From NCBI GenBank assembly GCA_023055355.1, contig JALJCS010000002.1:86267001-86331000 (forward strand): DNA of 64,000 nt, written 5' to 3'. Of this stretch, positions 37,630-50,277 are shown piece after piece. Within the stretch, counting starts at the first letter, position 1, and every line of letters starts with the position of its first letter. This stretch comes from Agelaius tricolor (lineage: Eukaryota; Chordata; Aves; Passeriformes; Icteridae). Under the pieces are notes generated by a model that searched no databases, was not told the DNA's origin, and saw only the letters and a list, made by a program, of their open reading frames with translations. A program made the translations under genes and the position numbers.

Positions 37630-39620
37630 TATAATGTAAAGGTCTAGCTTGGATAAAGTACAGTGTCAGCTCATATAATTTTTATTTATGCAAACTTTGT
37701 GAAGTGCAGGAGTGTATATGCTGTACATGAAGCAATCACTGAGATGATTTCTTCATTGGGTTGTATCAAGATAAGAAGAAATGTAAAAAATAAAAATAAC
37801 CACTGCCTATGTTTACTTCTCAAGTCTCAAGCAACTGGATAACAGTGTTCTATTTGGAATAGAAATGTGTAGCTGGCCTTCAGCAGCCTCCTCCTTCCCA
37901 CCTGTTCTCTATATTCTTTAAGTGGGAAGATGAATAATGATTCAGCTGTTTCATGCTCTTTCAGATTCTTACTCATCAGGGAGTGCAACTGCAAGTCTCA
38001 TCTAGCATAAGGTTATAAAAATGTGCAGACAGAAATACCCTGAGTCTGTATAAGCTGAGGTTGCTTCTGTCATTTGGCTCATGTAAAGATTCTTCAAATC
38101 CTCTTACAGTAAAGGGCTGTAGGGCTGATCAAAATGTGCCTGTCTCTTTTATAACAAGCAGCAAATAAGCGTTGCTGAGTCACCTTCAGTGTGAGCTCAC
38201 TCTTTTTTTAATTCCTGAGAGCAGGTGTCACATGCCTTTTCTGATGCAACTGTTGGTAACTGCTCTGCTGTCACCCATTGTGTCACTTGGCATCACGGGC
38301 AGAGTCAGCTGATGATGTGAAGGAGAGAGGGTCATCATCTGATACTAAAGTGCAAACAAATTCAGATAAACATTACCTCATTGAGGAGAAAGGGGGGATG
38401 GGCATAGCCCAAATGAAAAGTGGAGAGGATACAGAAAACAAAGGGAAAAAGGGAAACGTCTGCTGCAGGATCATTACTTTACCCTGGGCAGAGTTTTCAG
38501 CAGGTTTTGCATCAGCCAAGCACATTCTGTACAGCTAAGCAAAGGCACAGACAAAAATAGAGTATCCTACCAGGTGTATATTTGTACAAGCCCTTCTTGG
38601 ATGAAATGCACCTGAAAAGCATCCTGGAGCTGGGCTCAGACCCAAATTAGGCTATGATTCCGTGTGCAGATATTCAGGATGATACACAGGCTCCAGCCAC
38701 TTTTCAGCAGATCAATGCATTTCTCCTCTGCTGGCTCAAAATTCTGGCAATCAATATAGTGTGGATAAGCCTGGTGGATCAGTATCCACATAAATGCATC
38801 CATCCCAACCTTTTCAGGTCTATGTTCATTCAAACCATTTGGAAAATATGTAGATTCCCCCCTCTTCTGTTTTGTCTGTCCTTGGTTAAATGTAGCCTAG
38901 GTACTCATGGAGAGCATGTTCTTTTCTAGTTCACTGGCTTCAGTGGGAGAACTGAATAGTAAATGACTGACAAAACACAAAAAATTTGGGCCAAAGTGAG
39001 CACTATGTGATTTTATGAATTTCTTCTTTCTGCAAAGTTACTCAATCAGGGACCACATCTTTTATTAGGTCAGCATTTGGTGGGAATGCTCTCTTTTACC
39101 TAGAGGCATGTGCTGAAGAAGAGTTAAAATAAAAAGATTTTGTCTCATAAAAATATGAATGTGTGTGCACATGTAGAGGCCAGTGGTTCAAGCTCTGGAC
39201 CTCTTGGGACCCAGCTCAATTTGCTTTGTCATGAGAGACCACTTTCAGTGGCCTGGTAAGGTCCAGTGGCCACTTTGTCTGTCCAGTGTTGTACCATAAG
39301 GTGAACACTGCAGCTCAGGACACAGCTTACAGGGAGATTATGTGCTTAGGGTGGGGCTCAAAGCAGGCTGTAAGCTGAGCAGGGAACTGCAGTGTGTAGC
39401 TGAGAGAGAACCAGGAGAGAGAGAGCTGCAGGGCCTGGGTGGACAGGGGTAAGATGCATGTCTCCAGGGTCCTCCCTCCCAATCCAAAGCTGGGACACTA
39501 CCCCAAAGGTAAATGCTTGCATTCATTTTTTTTAGACCCTAACAAGTCCTGGGAGTTTCCTCTGAAATGGAGGCCAATTTCTTATTGTTACTACACAACC
39601 TTCTCTCCTCAGCCACACTT
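37630..39620. other. unique noncoding sequence, nothing recognised
   Basis: Neither gene nor repeat is recognised. The sequence at 39155-39470 is somewhat richer in GA and CAG words, including a short GAGAGAGAG run near 39415. The open frames at 38278-38538 and 38654-38929 have no identifiable features. Confidence 0.5.
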
Positions 39621-39624
39621 TGCA

Positions 39625-39705
39625 AAGTAGTCAGTGGCTGAAACACTCATCCAGGATGTCAATGGTCCAGGTTCAAAGTCCTTCCTCTGACTGGGGAAAT
39701 GCTGT
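39625..39705 (+). mobile_element. ancient tRNA-derived SINE relic (MIR-like head)
   Basis: A tRNA-like pol III promoter can be followed: a degenerate A box TAGTCAGTGG (39628-39637), then CACTCATCCAGGATGTC, then a near-perfect B box GGTTCAAAGTCC (39670-39681), then CTTCCTCTGACTGGGG. The order and spacing resemble the tRNA-like heads of old amniote SINEs. The tail is not recognised and the copy is too diverged to be active. Confidence 0.6.
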
Positions 39706-39709
39706 TAAT

Positions 39710-42700
39710 TATCCCCAATTGTCAAGCTGATTTAGGCCATCCTCCAGAGCTCCTACTGAAGCTGGGCAGCTGTAGCATAGGACTCAAGAGTTTCTGGGAC
39801 AAAAGAGACCACCAGCAAGACTGACTATAGTCTCCTTGGAAGGGGGAGATTTGGTTATTTGTCACTGTCAGTTTAATAGATTTGCCTTGACACAGTCACT
39901 GGATATAGCACACATACTCTGCTGATGGGGCCAGATAGTAGCTTAGGTAGAGTCTGACTTCTTTGGCTGTCCTTGGAGAAAAAACAAAGCAGACAGTGAA
40001 CACTTGCTAGATTACACACTTATTCACATGATTATTTGCATTACATTTTAACCTTAATTTTTTGTTGTGAAAATTAGCTTGCTGAGTCTGAAGAGGAGAA
40101 AACTCTTCAACCTCTTCTACAGGCTGTCTCAAACCAGCAGTTCTTCACATAAATATTTTTTGCACATGTCTAATTTGCAAAGTACTTCATAACCATTTTT
40201 TTCTTAGATAAGAGATTTTGAAGACCAAAAAGGGTTGTGGGATTCCTGTGCCTAACCTAGACAAATAGATCCTCTTTCTTCTCCAAAAAATCAGATGCTC
40301 CATCACTGTCAAACACCAGAATGTTTATGATCTACCAGTTCTATGCTTCCCTATCCACTTTTTGCTTCTTCTCAAACTCAAGTCAGGCCAGAACCATAAG
40401 GCAGTGCAGATTGCCATGTTATCTGCTGTCTACCCTTTATACAGCTCAAGGGGTGTTTATCTCCTTCCTCTGCCTGAGTTCATCTTTGCAGGGGTACCAA
40501 CTCCATCAATCTGCTCCTGAAAGATGGTTTAAAATGCCAGCAGTTGTCAAAAAATGTGGGAATAATGGAAACACTTTGTGAAGATATGGCTGGTTTACTG
40601 TTACCTGGAGAGATTCTCTGCCTGTATTACTGTACTTTGAATTATTCTAAATATCACTGCAGAACATCTCTTAGCAGCTCTCCTTTCCTGTTATTCTTGC
40701 TCACATCTGTTCACTGTAGTAATGGATATTTTTTGGCTGTAAGTAGTTATGCAGCATGACACTTGGCAAATGGATGTCTCTGTGTGCAATAGCTACTGTT
40801 TTTTGAAGACTCATTTGGCTCTTGTCCCCTCTGGGTGAAACAAACATATAAATATATTGCTATAAACCTCTCACCAGACTTCCATTGCAACTACTACCTT
40901 TTTGACTGACATTGCTTATGCTTGAACTCTCCTCTGAACTGAACTCTTTTGGGGAAATCTAAAGGATTTGATTTTAAGCTTCAAATTTATTGTGTGTATG
41001 TTTGTTCAGTGACAAGTCGTGCTTCTGCTACCTAGTCAATGGCATATCTGTTCTTTGTAAGAAACATGCTGTTTATGTGATATAATTATTTCCACTAACT
41101 GCTCAGAACCCAACTGATCACTCTCACAGCCATAAATGAATCTGTTTGACAACCTGTTCTCTACTCAGTGGGTAGTGTTCCACCAGCCAGCTAATTTATC
41201 ATTGCATCTGCCTGGCTCTGCCAAGGGATATGTTCTAGTGCATTTATTCTTGTCTCTAAAAGCTTGTGACTGGCCATTATCTTGGGAGGAGACATTCGTA
41301 GAACAAAAGTTTATGGTGTATGTTTCTGTCTTTGTGAAACTCTTGTTTGCAGTGACTCAAAGAGGTCTCCTCTTTTTGTTGTTTTCATTCTCTTTTACAG
41401 TTGATACTTCCCAATGATTGCAGAGACCCCCAGCAGCCTGGCAGGTTGGCCCAGGATAGATGAGAATGTTTCTCAGTGTTGGTGAGAAGTGCTTAATTGA
41501 TATTAACACGGATGGAGACGATCTGCTCTACCATAGGACAGACGTCATTTGGTACACTCTCCTTCCCTCTAATGCTGTAGTGCTCATGCAACCTGAAAGG
41601 ACCATCTGTAGATCTTTGAGATTAGTGCAGGCCTGTTTATTATTTGGCTTTTCTGTTCAAGCTATTTGGCCCTATCTGTCTGGATCTGCTGAGCTAATTG
41701 CCTTGATATGTGAATGTCCAGGTTGCCTAGGTATCCCAGCAAAAAGCAGATTTTTTTAGCTCATATTTATTCCTAATTAAAAGTCCAAGAACCTGCTGAA
41801 CTGAGAAGCCACCAAAATGGGGAAAATCTTCATCAAGCCTGATCAATCCTGAATCAAGCTCTTCTACCATGCTGCTAAACAGCATTTTCATTGTCTGAAC
41901 TCTTCATTACAATTTGCATTTTTTTCTTCAGGGTTCAGGTTCAACACCTTCCTTGACACGTCTCCCTCTACCACTTAAAGCCAAAGCTCTGCCTTTGAAT
42001 TACACAAAGGCAGCAAAGTTCACAGATGCTGGAACAAGGTCAAAATAGTAGGTGTGACCTGCGAGTCGAGGCTATCTTTTTGATCCCCTGTAAAATATGT
42101 GTCTTTATTCTTCAGTAGAAGAATCTCCTGTGTTTTAGCCTTGTCTTGTCACATGCAGAGAAGGATTAACACTACCAGAAGGAAAATTGAAGATGTCACT
42201 CAAAAGAATGGACAGGGCAGTGACTTATCAATAAGAGTATCATCCTTTCACCTAACTGACTCCGACACAGAGACGTGTCTTGTTTCTATTAATATTTCAT
42301 AGAACCAGCTGGTACTACTAGATCCAGCCAGTCCCAATGAACTTCATTTTAGCCTTTTTATTAGCTTATAAATGTGATAGGGTTGATGGATGCCATTTAA
42401 TGGAACGCTTTCCACCCTGCTCCTCCCTCCCTTCCCACCCTGAAAAATCTGACATTCATAAATGGAGGAGGTCAGTGATTTGCATCCAGCTGAGTGGCTG
42501 TCTGGCTTTAATGAGATGATTTGTAATCATAAGCACTGCACTGCAGTGGTGTCTGGTACAGGGGAAGAGGAACACGTATGCATACTCCAGCAGAGAGGAG
42601 GGAGAGGTGATGGGAGGGAGGGAAAGCACACGGATTAGAAAAAGGAAGCAAGGCTGGAATGACATAAGGAGCTCCATTAAATGTAATACAATAATGCTGG

Positions 42701-43480
42701 CCTGGTTAGCATAAGAAGAGCCAGAGGCTGGCTGATGCAAGCCAGTGAAACTCCTGTTACTTAAGGCAGGCAGGCATCGTGCAGGATTGCACTTATCCAG
42801 AGCTCTTTGGAGTAGCTGAAAATAATGGGTTTGGTTTTCCCAGCTGTAAGTCCTCAGTGCCCTTAATGCACAGCTTTGTCCTTCCTCTCCCACTCCTTAT
42901 ATAAAAAAAAAAATCTTCCAGACCAGGAAGAAAATTCAGGGGCTAAAGAGGAAATATGTTGTGGAGATGGCATGCTCCACATCAGCTGTATTTTCAGCAT
43001 GTTTTCCTAAACAAGAGGATCATGTTCTGTCTCTGTGTGTATTCTTCCTCAATCTGATGCATTTTTAACCCACTTACTCTTTTCATTTCAGTCACGCAAA
43101 GTAGTAGAAAATTCCTGCAAGTCTCAGGCAGGCAGGTAGGAGAGAGATGGAGACTATTAATCCATTCACTGGGGGAAAGAATCAGAAGAGAATCCTTCTG
43201 GGAGAGAGATTTTTAATTCCCTGGCTTTGATAAAAGCTTCGCTTGGCATCTGTTTCAGATCAGACAGCCACGAATCCACCACAGGCAAATCCATAGGAAG
43301 CCAGGCTGAGCTGGCTCTCCTGCACACACAACTACTTTCTCTGGCTGACTGTGAGAATTTTACACCTCTCAAAGACTATCTTTCCCTTGTCTCCAGAGTT
43401 TCTCTCCTCTGTAGTAGCAATTCTCTGAGAGCGTCACTCGATACTTTTTCATTCAGCAGCCCAGCTGTGGAGGACTAGAT
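39710..43480. other. unique noncoding sequence with possible regulatory blocks
   Basis: No supported gene. At 41372-41400 there is a strong polypyrimidine tract ending in TTTTACAG, followed by a 20-codon frame to a stop at 41461. The block at 41460-41780 and the segment 42340-42900 look complex and non-repetitive, as conserved noncoding DNA often does. The 145-codon minus-strand frame at 42456-42893 has no domain. Confidence 0.4.
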
Positions 43481-43624
43481 TCCTTTAACCATGTCTCCAG
43501 CTGTCTGGAGTTATTCTGCAGCAGGCCAGCTGGACCAGGGTAGTTTTTCTTACAGCTGCAATGGAGTAGCTTGGATCAGCTTTAAGGTTGTTATTTTAAA
43601 ATTCATTAACTACTTTATGTTATT

Positions 43625-43669
43625 AAAAAAAATGCATAAGAAAAAAAAAGGCAAAAAAAAAAAAAAAAA
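43625..43669. repeat. A-rich low-complexity run
   Basis: Runs of A interrupted by TGCAT and GGC, ending in a stretch of 17 A's. It makes part of a chance 215-codon plus-strand frame encode polylysine. No retrogene body was recognised upstream. Confidence 0.85.
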
Positions 43670-43689
43670 GCAGCAATTCTGCAAACTAT

Positions 43690-43733
43690 TTGGCTACAAT
43701 TTGCATCCTTGTTTGGCTACAATATGTAGCCAA
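43690..43733. repeat. short direct repeat plus perfect palindrome
   Basis: TTGGCTACAAT occurs at 43690-43700 and again at 43713-43723. The second copy is immediately followed by its inverse, so TTGGCTACA (43713-43721), ATA and TGTAGCCAA (43725-43733) form a perfect 9-base stem. Such a pattern is typical of a template-switch event during replication. Confidence 0.7.
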
Positions 43734-44938
43734 GGAGAAGACACTGAACTTGAGGCAGGGGGGCTGCTGGTTTGGCCTTGCTCACAGTGTCTCCCAGTGC
43801 AGGATAATGTTGTTCAGCTCCCAGCCCTTTTTGAGAGGTGGAATCTCCAGGGCAGTCTGCAGTCACATCACATCAGGAGACTTTCGGCCCTTACTCATCT
43901 CACCTTTCTCAGTCACAACCTTGCATCCCCTTCCTCACCTGCCCCTGGAGAGTGCAGATCTGTCCTTCCAAACAAAAGCAACAAAGAGCTTTTCTCTCCT
44001 CCTGTCCTGAGCTCCTTCTGTAAAACATACATGCTTCATGTGCTTCCTTCTCTGCAGATGTTTGTAACCCTGCAACATAGTCCTTCCTCCCTCTTCCCTG
44101 GGGAGACATTTACCCCTATGTTAAGTACAGAGGTTTAAGTTACAGGGATGTGTGGGTGGCCTTCAGAAATCATGCCAGTAGAATATTTCTCAACAAGATT
44201 TTCAGTTCTAATGGAAAAAGAAGAAGCAACACAACTCTACCCAGCATGCATAAAACAATAGTTGACCTTCCTTTGGTACAGAAGGTGTCTTCAGTGACCT
44301 CAGGCAAAAAAACTTCATCTGTGTAAGATGGACCCTGATGATTCTTTTTGAGAAGAGCCCTGTCCTGAAAGCAGGTCTCCCTACTTCTCTGCACTTTCCA
44401 GGCTATCTGACTCCATCAGCAGCTCTGTGAGCTGGCAGTATCTCCCACAGCTTTTTCACGGGCACGCCAACTGCTTTGCCAGGTCCTTACAGAGTACCAA
44501 TCTACTGTGCTGTATTAGCAATGCATCATCTGTCAGAAAGGAATTAGTTGTGTATAGTCTTAATGTTAAGAACATAAATAAACTGTAGATTGAAAAAAGG
44601 GGTCATGAGGAGGGAAATTCATTTTTACTGTCCCTCTAATATACCATGTCTCCTCTTTGTCTAGGGAGTATCCCACAGATGATCACCTCTCAGCCAGCAC
44701 TGCACTTTAGTGCCATCGTTCAAGCTAAGAAAAACCTTGAAACATTCACTGGGGCTGTTTTATTATTTTCCCAATCATGTTTCCTTGACTTGACTTGTCC
44801 TGTCCCTTTGATCAATAGCAGACATCACCCAGCATGAGACATGTTTTGGATTGATTTAGAGTGCTTGTTAGTACCAACTTCTAAATCACTTTGCTGAGCT
44901 TCCTCTCTTTGATGTTGTTGGCAATGGATAAGGTCTTA

Positions 44939-45150
44939 GGCTGGGATTTTCAAAGGACAGAACAACTAAAGAGTCCAGAACACTTAAAACTCTCCAGCCT
45001 CTGTTGAAAATCACAGGTAAAGAGTGCAAGAAATTTACTTGCTTTCAATGATCAGATTTTCAAGCACTTTGAGGGGCACATAACTGCTTTATGGAGTTTT
45101 CAGAGGTGCCTTTCAGAAGTTGTGTGCTTAGGCATATTTGGAAATCCTAT
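44939..45150. repeat. probable ancient inverted-repeat element relic
   Basis: GGGATTTTCAAAGG (44943-44956) is followed by GTTGAAAATCAC (45003-45014), by GATTTTCAAGCAC (45055-45067) and by a degenerate TTTGGAAATCC (45137-45147). This alternation of GATTTTCA and its complement resembles palindromic repeats common in old amniote DNA, possibly a non-autonomous DNA transposon. Family and borders are uncertain. Confidence 0.4.
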
Positions 45151-45154
45151 TAGA

Positions 45155-48100
45155 AGCTATTCAGCATCTTTATTTGCCTAAATTCCTTTAAAGCCTGACT
45201 CAGCATACGGTGATACTCTTCTGTGTGTGTGAGAGCAACAGCATGAAGAGCAGGCTCTCAGTGAATGACTGATGCTGTATGAATGTGTGGAAAACAAGCA
45301 AAATCCCAAATGCAAGGGCTCACATGTTACAGTCATATAACCCAGCCACTTATTTCTTCAGCATTGTCACAGCAAAGCTGTCATTTCCTAGTTCAAGAGT
45401 GTTTTATCACATCCTTATCCTTGATACACACTCCAGGAGGAGGAAGGATTCACGAAGCAAGTGGAAGTGTGATTCAGAAACTTCATCAAACTGAGCAATG
45501 AAAATGCTCCCAGCAGTGGCCTCTGTCTGTTTTGGTATGTGGAATGGATAGCTGGAGTTCCTCACATAATTTAGGTTACATTACCATTTTTGAAGAAAAA
45601 TCCACAGTCTGGATTCAGTTTGCATAAATAGGAGCTTCAAAACCAAAGTCTAAAACATCTCATTCCGTTCTTACTAACTTCCAGCTGAAGGATATCTCTG
45701 ATCATGAATTGTAATGGTGGAAAGTATTGACTGATTCAATGGAAGCAAGAGTGAGAGACAGACAGACACATTGACCATTTCCGAGGAGATATATCCTGTT
45801 TCCTATGAGCGTTCTTATTAAAATTATCCCAGTATATACATTCTCTATTCAAGCATGAAGTGCTCATTACAAGTCTCTACATGAATAATGTACACTTAAA
45901 ATGATTCCCTGTGCCATAAATATTGACCTTGGTTAATAATTGACTATGGCTTTCTCTCTCTGGTCCTCTGAACACTACTGGCTGAGGGTCTGGACTCTTC
46001 CCATGCTGTTTCTTTCCTTTTACTCCTGTAATTTTCCAAGAAGATACTATGCTGACAATATCAGTATAATGATGACACAAGTTTGAGCTGGAGTATACAG
46101 CAACTCCTCTACCCATCCTGGTTCTGGCTTAGTGTCCCCTGTGACTTAATTGGAAAGTGTGGAAAAAAAATATTCCCTTTCTAATTTAATCTACAATTTC
46201 TCTGCTGGTGTTTGCTGCAGTCCTTGACCATTTTTGCTTTAACATGTAGTTAACATTATTACAGTAAAATACATATATCAGCCACTTTGTGAGACTAGCT
46301 CATGGAAAGAGTTTCAAAGAGCAGTTTATGGACCAAATTTGCTGCTCAAACTGCAGCAGATCCAAGACATTCCTTGTATTTAAACCTTCCCAGCCTTGTG
46401 CTTGATAAATCTGTACTGCCTGTATTGAGCATTTGGAAGAATCTACAGATTCACAGAGGAAGAAAAGCTGAATGATTGTAAAATGTTGCCTGGCAGAGTT
46501 TAGGTTTATAATGTCAGCTTCAGCCAAGACTCCAGATCTGTCTCTGTAGGCCCTCACTCTGCAGCTTTTAGGCTGGGCATGCAGGAAAAATGACTCTTAC
46601 CTCATACACCACCATACTTTATACATCTAGAATGAGTTTTCCATAGAGCTTTGCCTGGGCTTCATACATTAAATGAAAATTGCAGGCAACGATAAAATGT
46701 GCTGAATATCCTGTCTGTGGTATTCAGGTACCAGAGAGAAAGGAGGAAAGGCTTTGACAGCAACACTATGAAAAGATTTCATAAGAGTGTTTTGTTCTCT
46801 AAGTTCTGACAGAATTTTCCTCTTTTGGACATTCTGCAAATATGTGTTACTAAAAATGCTGTGGTTGTTCCTATAGTTCCCAAATTTTCCCCCGGTGACA
46901 GAGTTATAGCCACTCCATGTGGGAGCTGAGAAAACTGTGTCTCTTCTTTCACTCTCAGCCTTTGTAATTCTTAACCCAATGGCTCCTTGTTTTGGGAGAG
47001 AAAGATATGGAGGATGCTGTCCAACAAGCAATATCTATTTATGGAGACAGTGAATACACAATGAGTTAGGAGACGGTGACCAAAATGTGCAGCATTGTTT
47101 GTGGGTCCTTGAAGACCAATAAAAATAATAGAACTGCAACTGTAAATAGCTTATTACAAACATCCAATTTCTATGCTTGGAATTCAGGACTCTGTCCAGA
47201 CCATAAAATTAATCCTCATTGCCTGCTGAACCTTGGAAGCTGGACTCCTCTGCCAAAGGTCACTCAGTTCTCAGTGGTGGCATCAGAGCTGATTTGTTTC
47301 GGCTCTGTGCATAAACATTTGCTCTGCTTGGTTACAGGCTGGAATTGCATGAAGATCATTGGAAAACTGGGTGAAGTGCCACAGCCCCTTCATAGTTAAG
47401 GATTTCACCTCAAGAAAAGGCACATGAAAGGACCTAGGTATTAAAACTGACATTCTGTTATGGGTAATATTAGGAGAATGCCAAAAAAGTTTTGCCTTGG
47501 GCTAATACTTGAAATTATTGGCGAAGGAATGATGAGAATTCGTAATCATAGCTAAGGTTTGATGTGGTAAAATATGCTTTATGTTCAATGCTGGTTTTAA
47601 TTTTTACTACGCCAAGAGTGACAATGTCTGTAATAAATTTTCAAGTATTTAAGATTTTCAATTATTATGTATTAATTGAGAATATTTAGAAATGCCTAAA
47701 GGGGCCAAGCTGTGTTGCAGGTTTCTTTGCATAGATTTGCACTGATGTAACATGCACAGATAAAAACTCAATTTTTACATCATCATTTAAATTTTATTTT
47801 CAAGTGTTTTCCTTCCTCTGTAGAATGAATCATACAACCTATAAACTACTTTAATACTTCTGGTGGTGGTATCCTGACCCACAAGAGAAATGAACCAGTA
47901 CCCCCCTTTTACCCCTCTCTTATAGGTCATCATGTAATTGCATAATCAAACTTTTAATTTAAAGTTGTCCTGGAAGCAGTGTTTGGCTTTCTGGACCTTT
48001 TCTGTATCTTTCACATTAGAATACAACATAGTCCCTAAGGGAATAAAAAGGATGTGGGTACACCCTCCTGCATTAAAGCCCTGTGTCACTACCACTGCAA

Positions 48101-50275
48101 ACTATTGATAAGACATTTTGCTCCCCATCATGGTCATGTCTTAGGAATCAAAAAAAAAACCCAAAAATACCCAAACGAAATTAAACAAAACAAACAAACA
48201 AACAAACAAAACCAAAAAACCAAACCAAACCAAAAACCCAAACCAAAAAAGTAAAAAAAAAAAGAAATATGCAGAATCTCAGGGCTGAGCTACAATGCTC
48301 AGCTGTTCCAGCAAAGATGATGATTCTTATCCTATACCCCCATCTCCTCCCTTAAAGCACAAAACCAGCCAAAGACTCACTCAAAATCAGTGGTGGCCAC
48401 GAGGTCTTCAGAGATGATGCTGAAGGTATGGACATGCTCCTGGCCTGTGAGTGGGATGCTCTAACACAAGTCCACTCACCAAATGGCCCTTATCTCCAGG
48501 CTTCTGGGACATTTCACCTCTGCCTGTGTCCAAATGGGCTGGTATTGGTACAATTGTCACTGGTCAAAAAAGGTGGAAATCCACACAGATCTGTTGTGAA
48601 ACCGAGTGTTAGCAGCCTGCCTCAGGGCTGGAGACTGCCAGTAAGAGTTTGGCAGTGGCACAGAATGTACATGGAAGTTTTCATGTTCTGCTTAACCTAC
48701 ACCATCAACAGCACCAAATGGGACATAGGTGAAAAACTCAAAGATATTTTCATTAGTTAATGGACTGCAGTTTTACACCAGAAATCAGTGCCCCCCATTG
48801 CCTGACAGACACTTGGTAGATCATTTCCAGTTGTCCCTGTACAAGGGACCAGGTGCAGCCCATCCTGGTTGCTAAAATCCCAGCCACACATCTGCTGGTG
48901 TGAGTGGACAGACCCCTTCTGACACCCCTAGGCTCCAAGCCAGCAAACAGGGCTGCCCATTAAGGCCTCCTTTTGTAACTGGAACCTAAAACATCCATCT
49001 GAGCTGCAGCTGGTACTTGTGGGAAGTACTTCCCACTCTGCTGGGCTGTGAGTGAGAAGGCAGAGCTGGGCTCTGCTCCTGCCAAGCTGGGCATGGAGAC
49101 AAGTCCCTTCCCCTCATTCCTCACCCTTCTCCCTCCCTCTCTCGTGGTCTGTGAGCAGAGGAAAGCCTGTCTCATCCTGCTTGTATGTGCAGTGCCCTGC
49201 AAAAGATGGCCTTGATCGCATCTGTGGTTTACAGGCTTTATTATAGGACATGGAAACAATGGGAGTTTTATTACCCTGAATGTATCATTTCTGTTTGAAT
49301 GCTCCCTCAGCATGGTGTTCTGACTCCAGGCTTGCTGAAAGAGGCTTGCATAGTAATTGAAAGATTGGTAATATTGCTAATGCTGTTCAGAGCATAATTC
49401 CACATCAAAACTCGGCTTGGCTTTTGGGGCCTTTTAAACATCCAAGTTTTATCCACTTCAATTCAGCTTCTGAGCCTCCTTTCCACAGTGGATCAAACCA
49501 AAGGCCTGAATCCAACTATACTCTGAATGAAGCTCCAGATTGTATAGCTTCAAGTCATCTTCCTACATATGAAATTGCATGCTGTACTGCTTTGTAGAGC
49601 AGAAGTCCTTGGTCAAGTGCTTTTGTGCTCTATTACGTAGAACTGCAATAAAACCAACTTTTCCAGTTGGTTTATAATCCATGTTTATTATAGCCCCAAA
49701 AGTTCATACCCTGGAGATAAAGCTGGTAAGTCTCACTTCCCAATAGAAGTTTATCCCAAGCAGAGCTGAGAAAGACTTTCATACCAACCAAAATATGGTT
49801 GTCACCAAAGAATTCTATCCCAGTCTACAAAGGAGGGTACCACTTTGCTTTTTCCTTCTTTCAGAGACTGGAAATTCAGCCTGCAGGTCTCAAAGTCAAG
49901 TTAAAATCATTCTGCCTACCTCTTGCAGATAAAAAACCCCAAAAAACTCTGCTAATTACCACAGCAAGGAACTGATTTTCATAAAAGCTCAGTTCCTATT
50001 TTGGCACAGAGCTAATTGGTTAGAAGTCCTAAGAACTATGTACACCAATTACTGATCTCTTTCAAAGTATGTCACAATGGGAGCTGCTAGTTTGTGAACA
50101 ATTGTGAAAATCTCCCCTCACATTAGCAATATTAGCAAAAGGTTTTGCATCTGGTGCTTAACTCTGGTGAGGGTCAGAATAGGACCATTTATTTTCAAAA
50201 TCAGAGGTTTCTCAGCGGAAAGCTGTGGTTGAACTCTATGGTTTGACTCAGATGTAGTTAGTACAGTCTTTGGAG
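45155..50275. other. unique noncoding sequence, no supported gene
   Basis: It contains the A/C low-complexity tract at 48150-48267, a 9-base perfect hairpin at 49651-49673 (AAACCAACT and AGTTGGTTT) and an AT-rich, non-repetitive block at 47500-47800 that may be conserved. The frames at 46669-47031 (-), 47076-47399 (+), 48428-48760 (+) and 48960-49313 (-) have no recognisable domain. Confidence 0.45.
48150..48267. repeat. A-rich tract with (CAAA)n and CCAAA words
   Basis: About 118 bases of A interrupted by C, including a clean CAAA run around 48189-48212 and several CCAAA units. It resembles expanded A-rich tails, but no retroposed body is recognised on its upstream side. Confidence 0.85.
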
Positions 50276-50277
50276 AT

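Noticed and set aside
42456..42893. 145-codon minus-strand open frame
   Set aside because: No recognised domain and no supported acceptor or donor. The region looks more like noncoding DNA.
43491..44138. 215-codon plus-strand open frame
   Set aside because: Its middle is polylysine from an A-rich run, and the rest has no domain or splice context. A chance frame.
46669..47031. 120-codon minus-strand open frame
   Set aside because: No domain, no splice acceptor upstream on the minus strand, length within chance expectation.
48428..48760. 110-codon plus-strand frame after the A-rich tract, considered as a retrogene
   Set aside because: A retrogene would have its A-rich tail at its 3' end. Here the tract lies upstream, and no parent gene is recognised.
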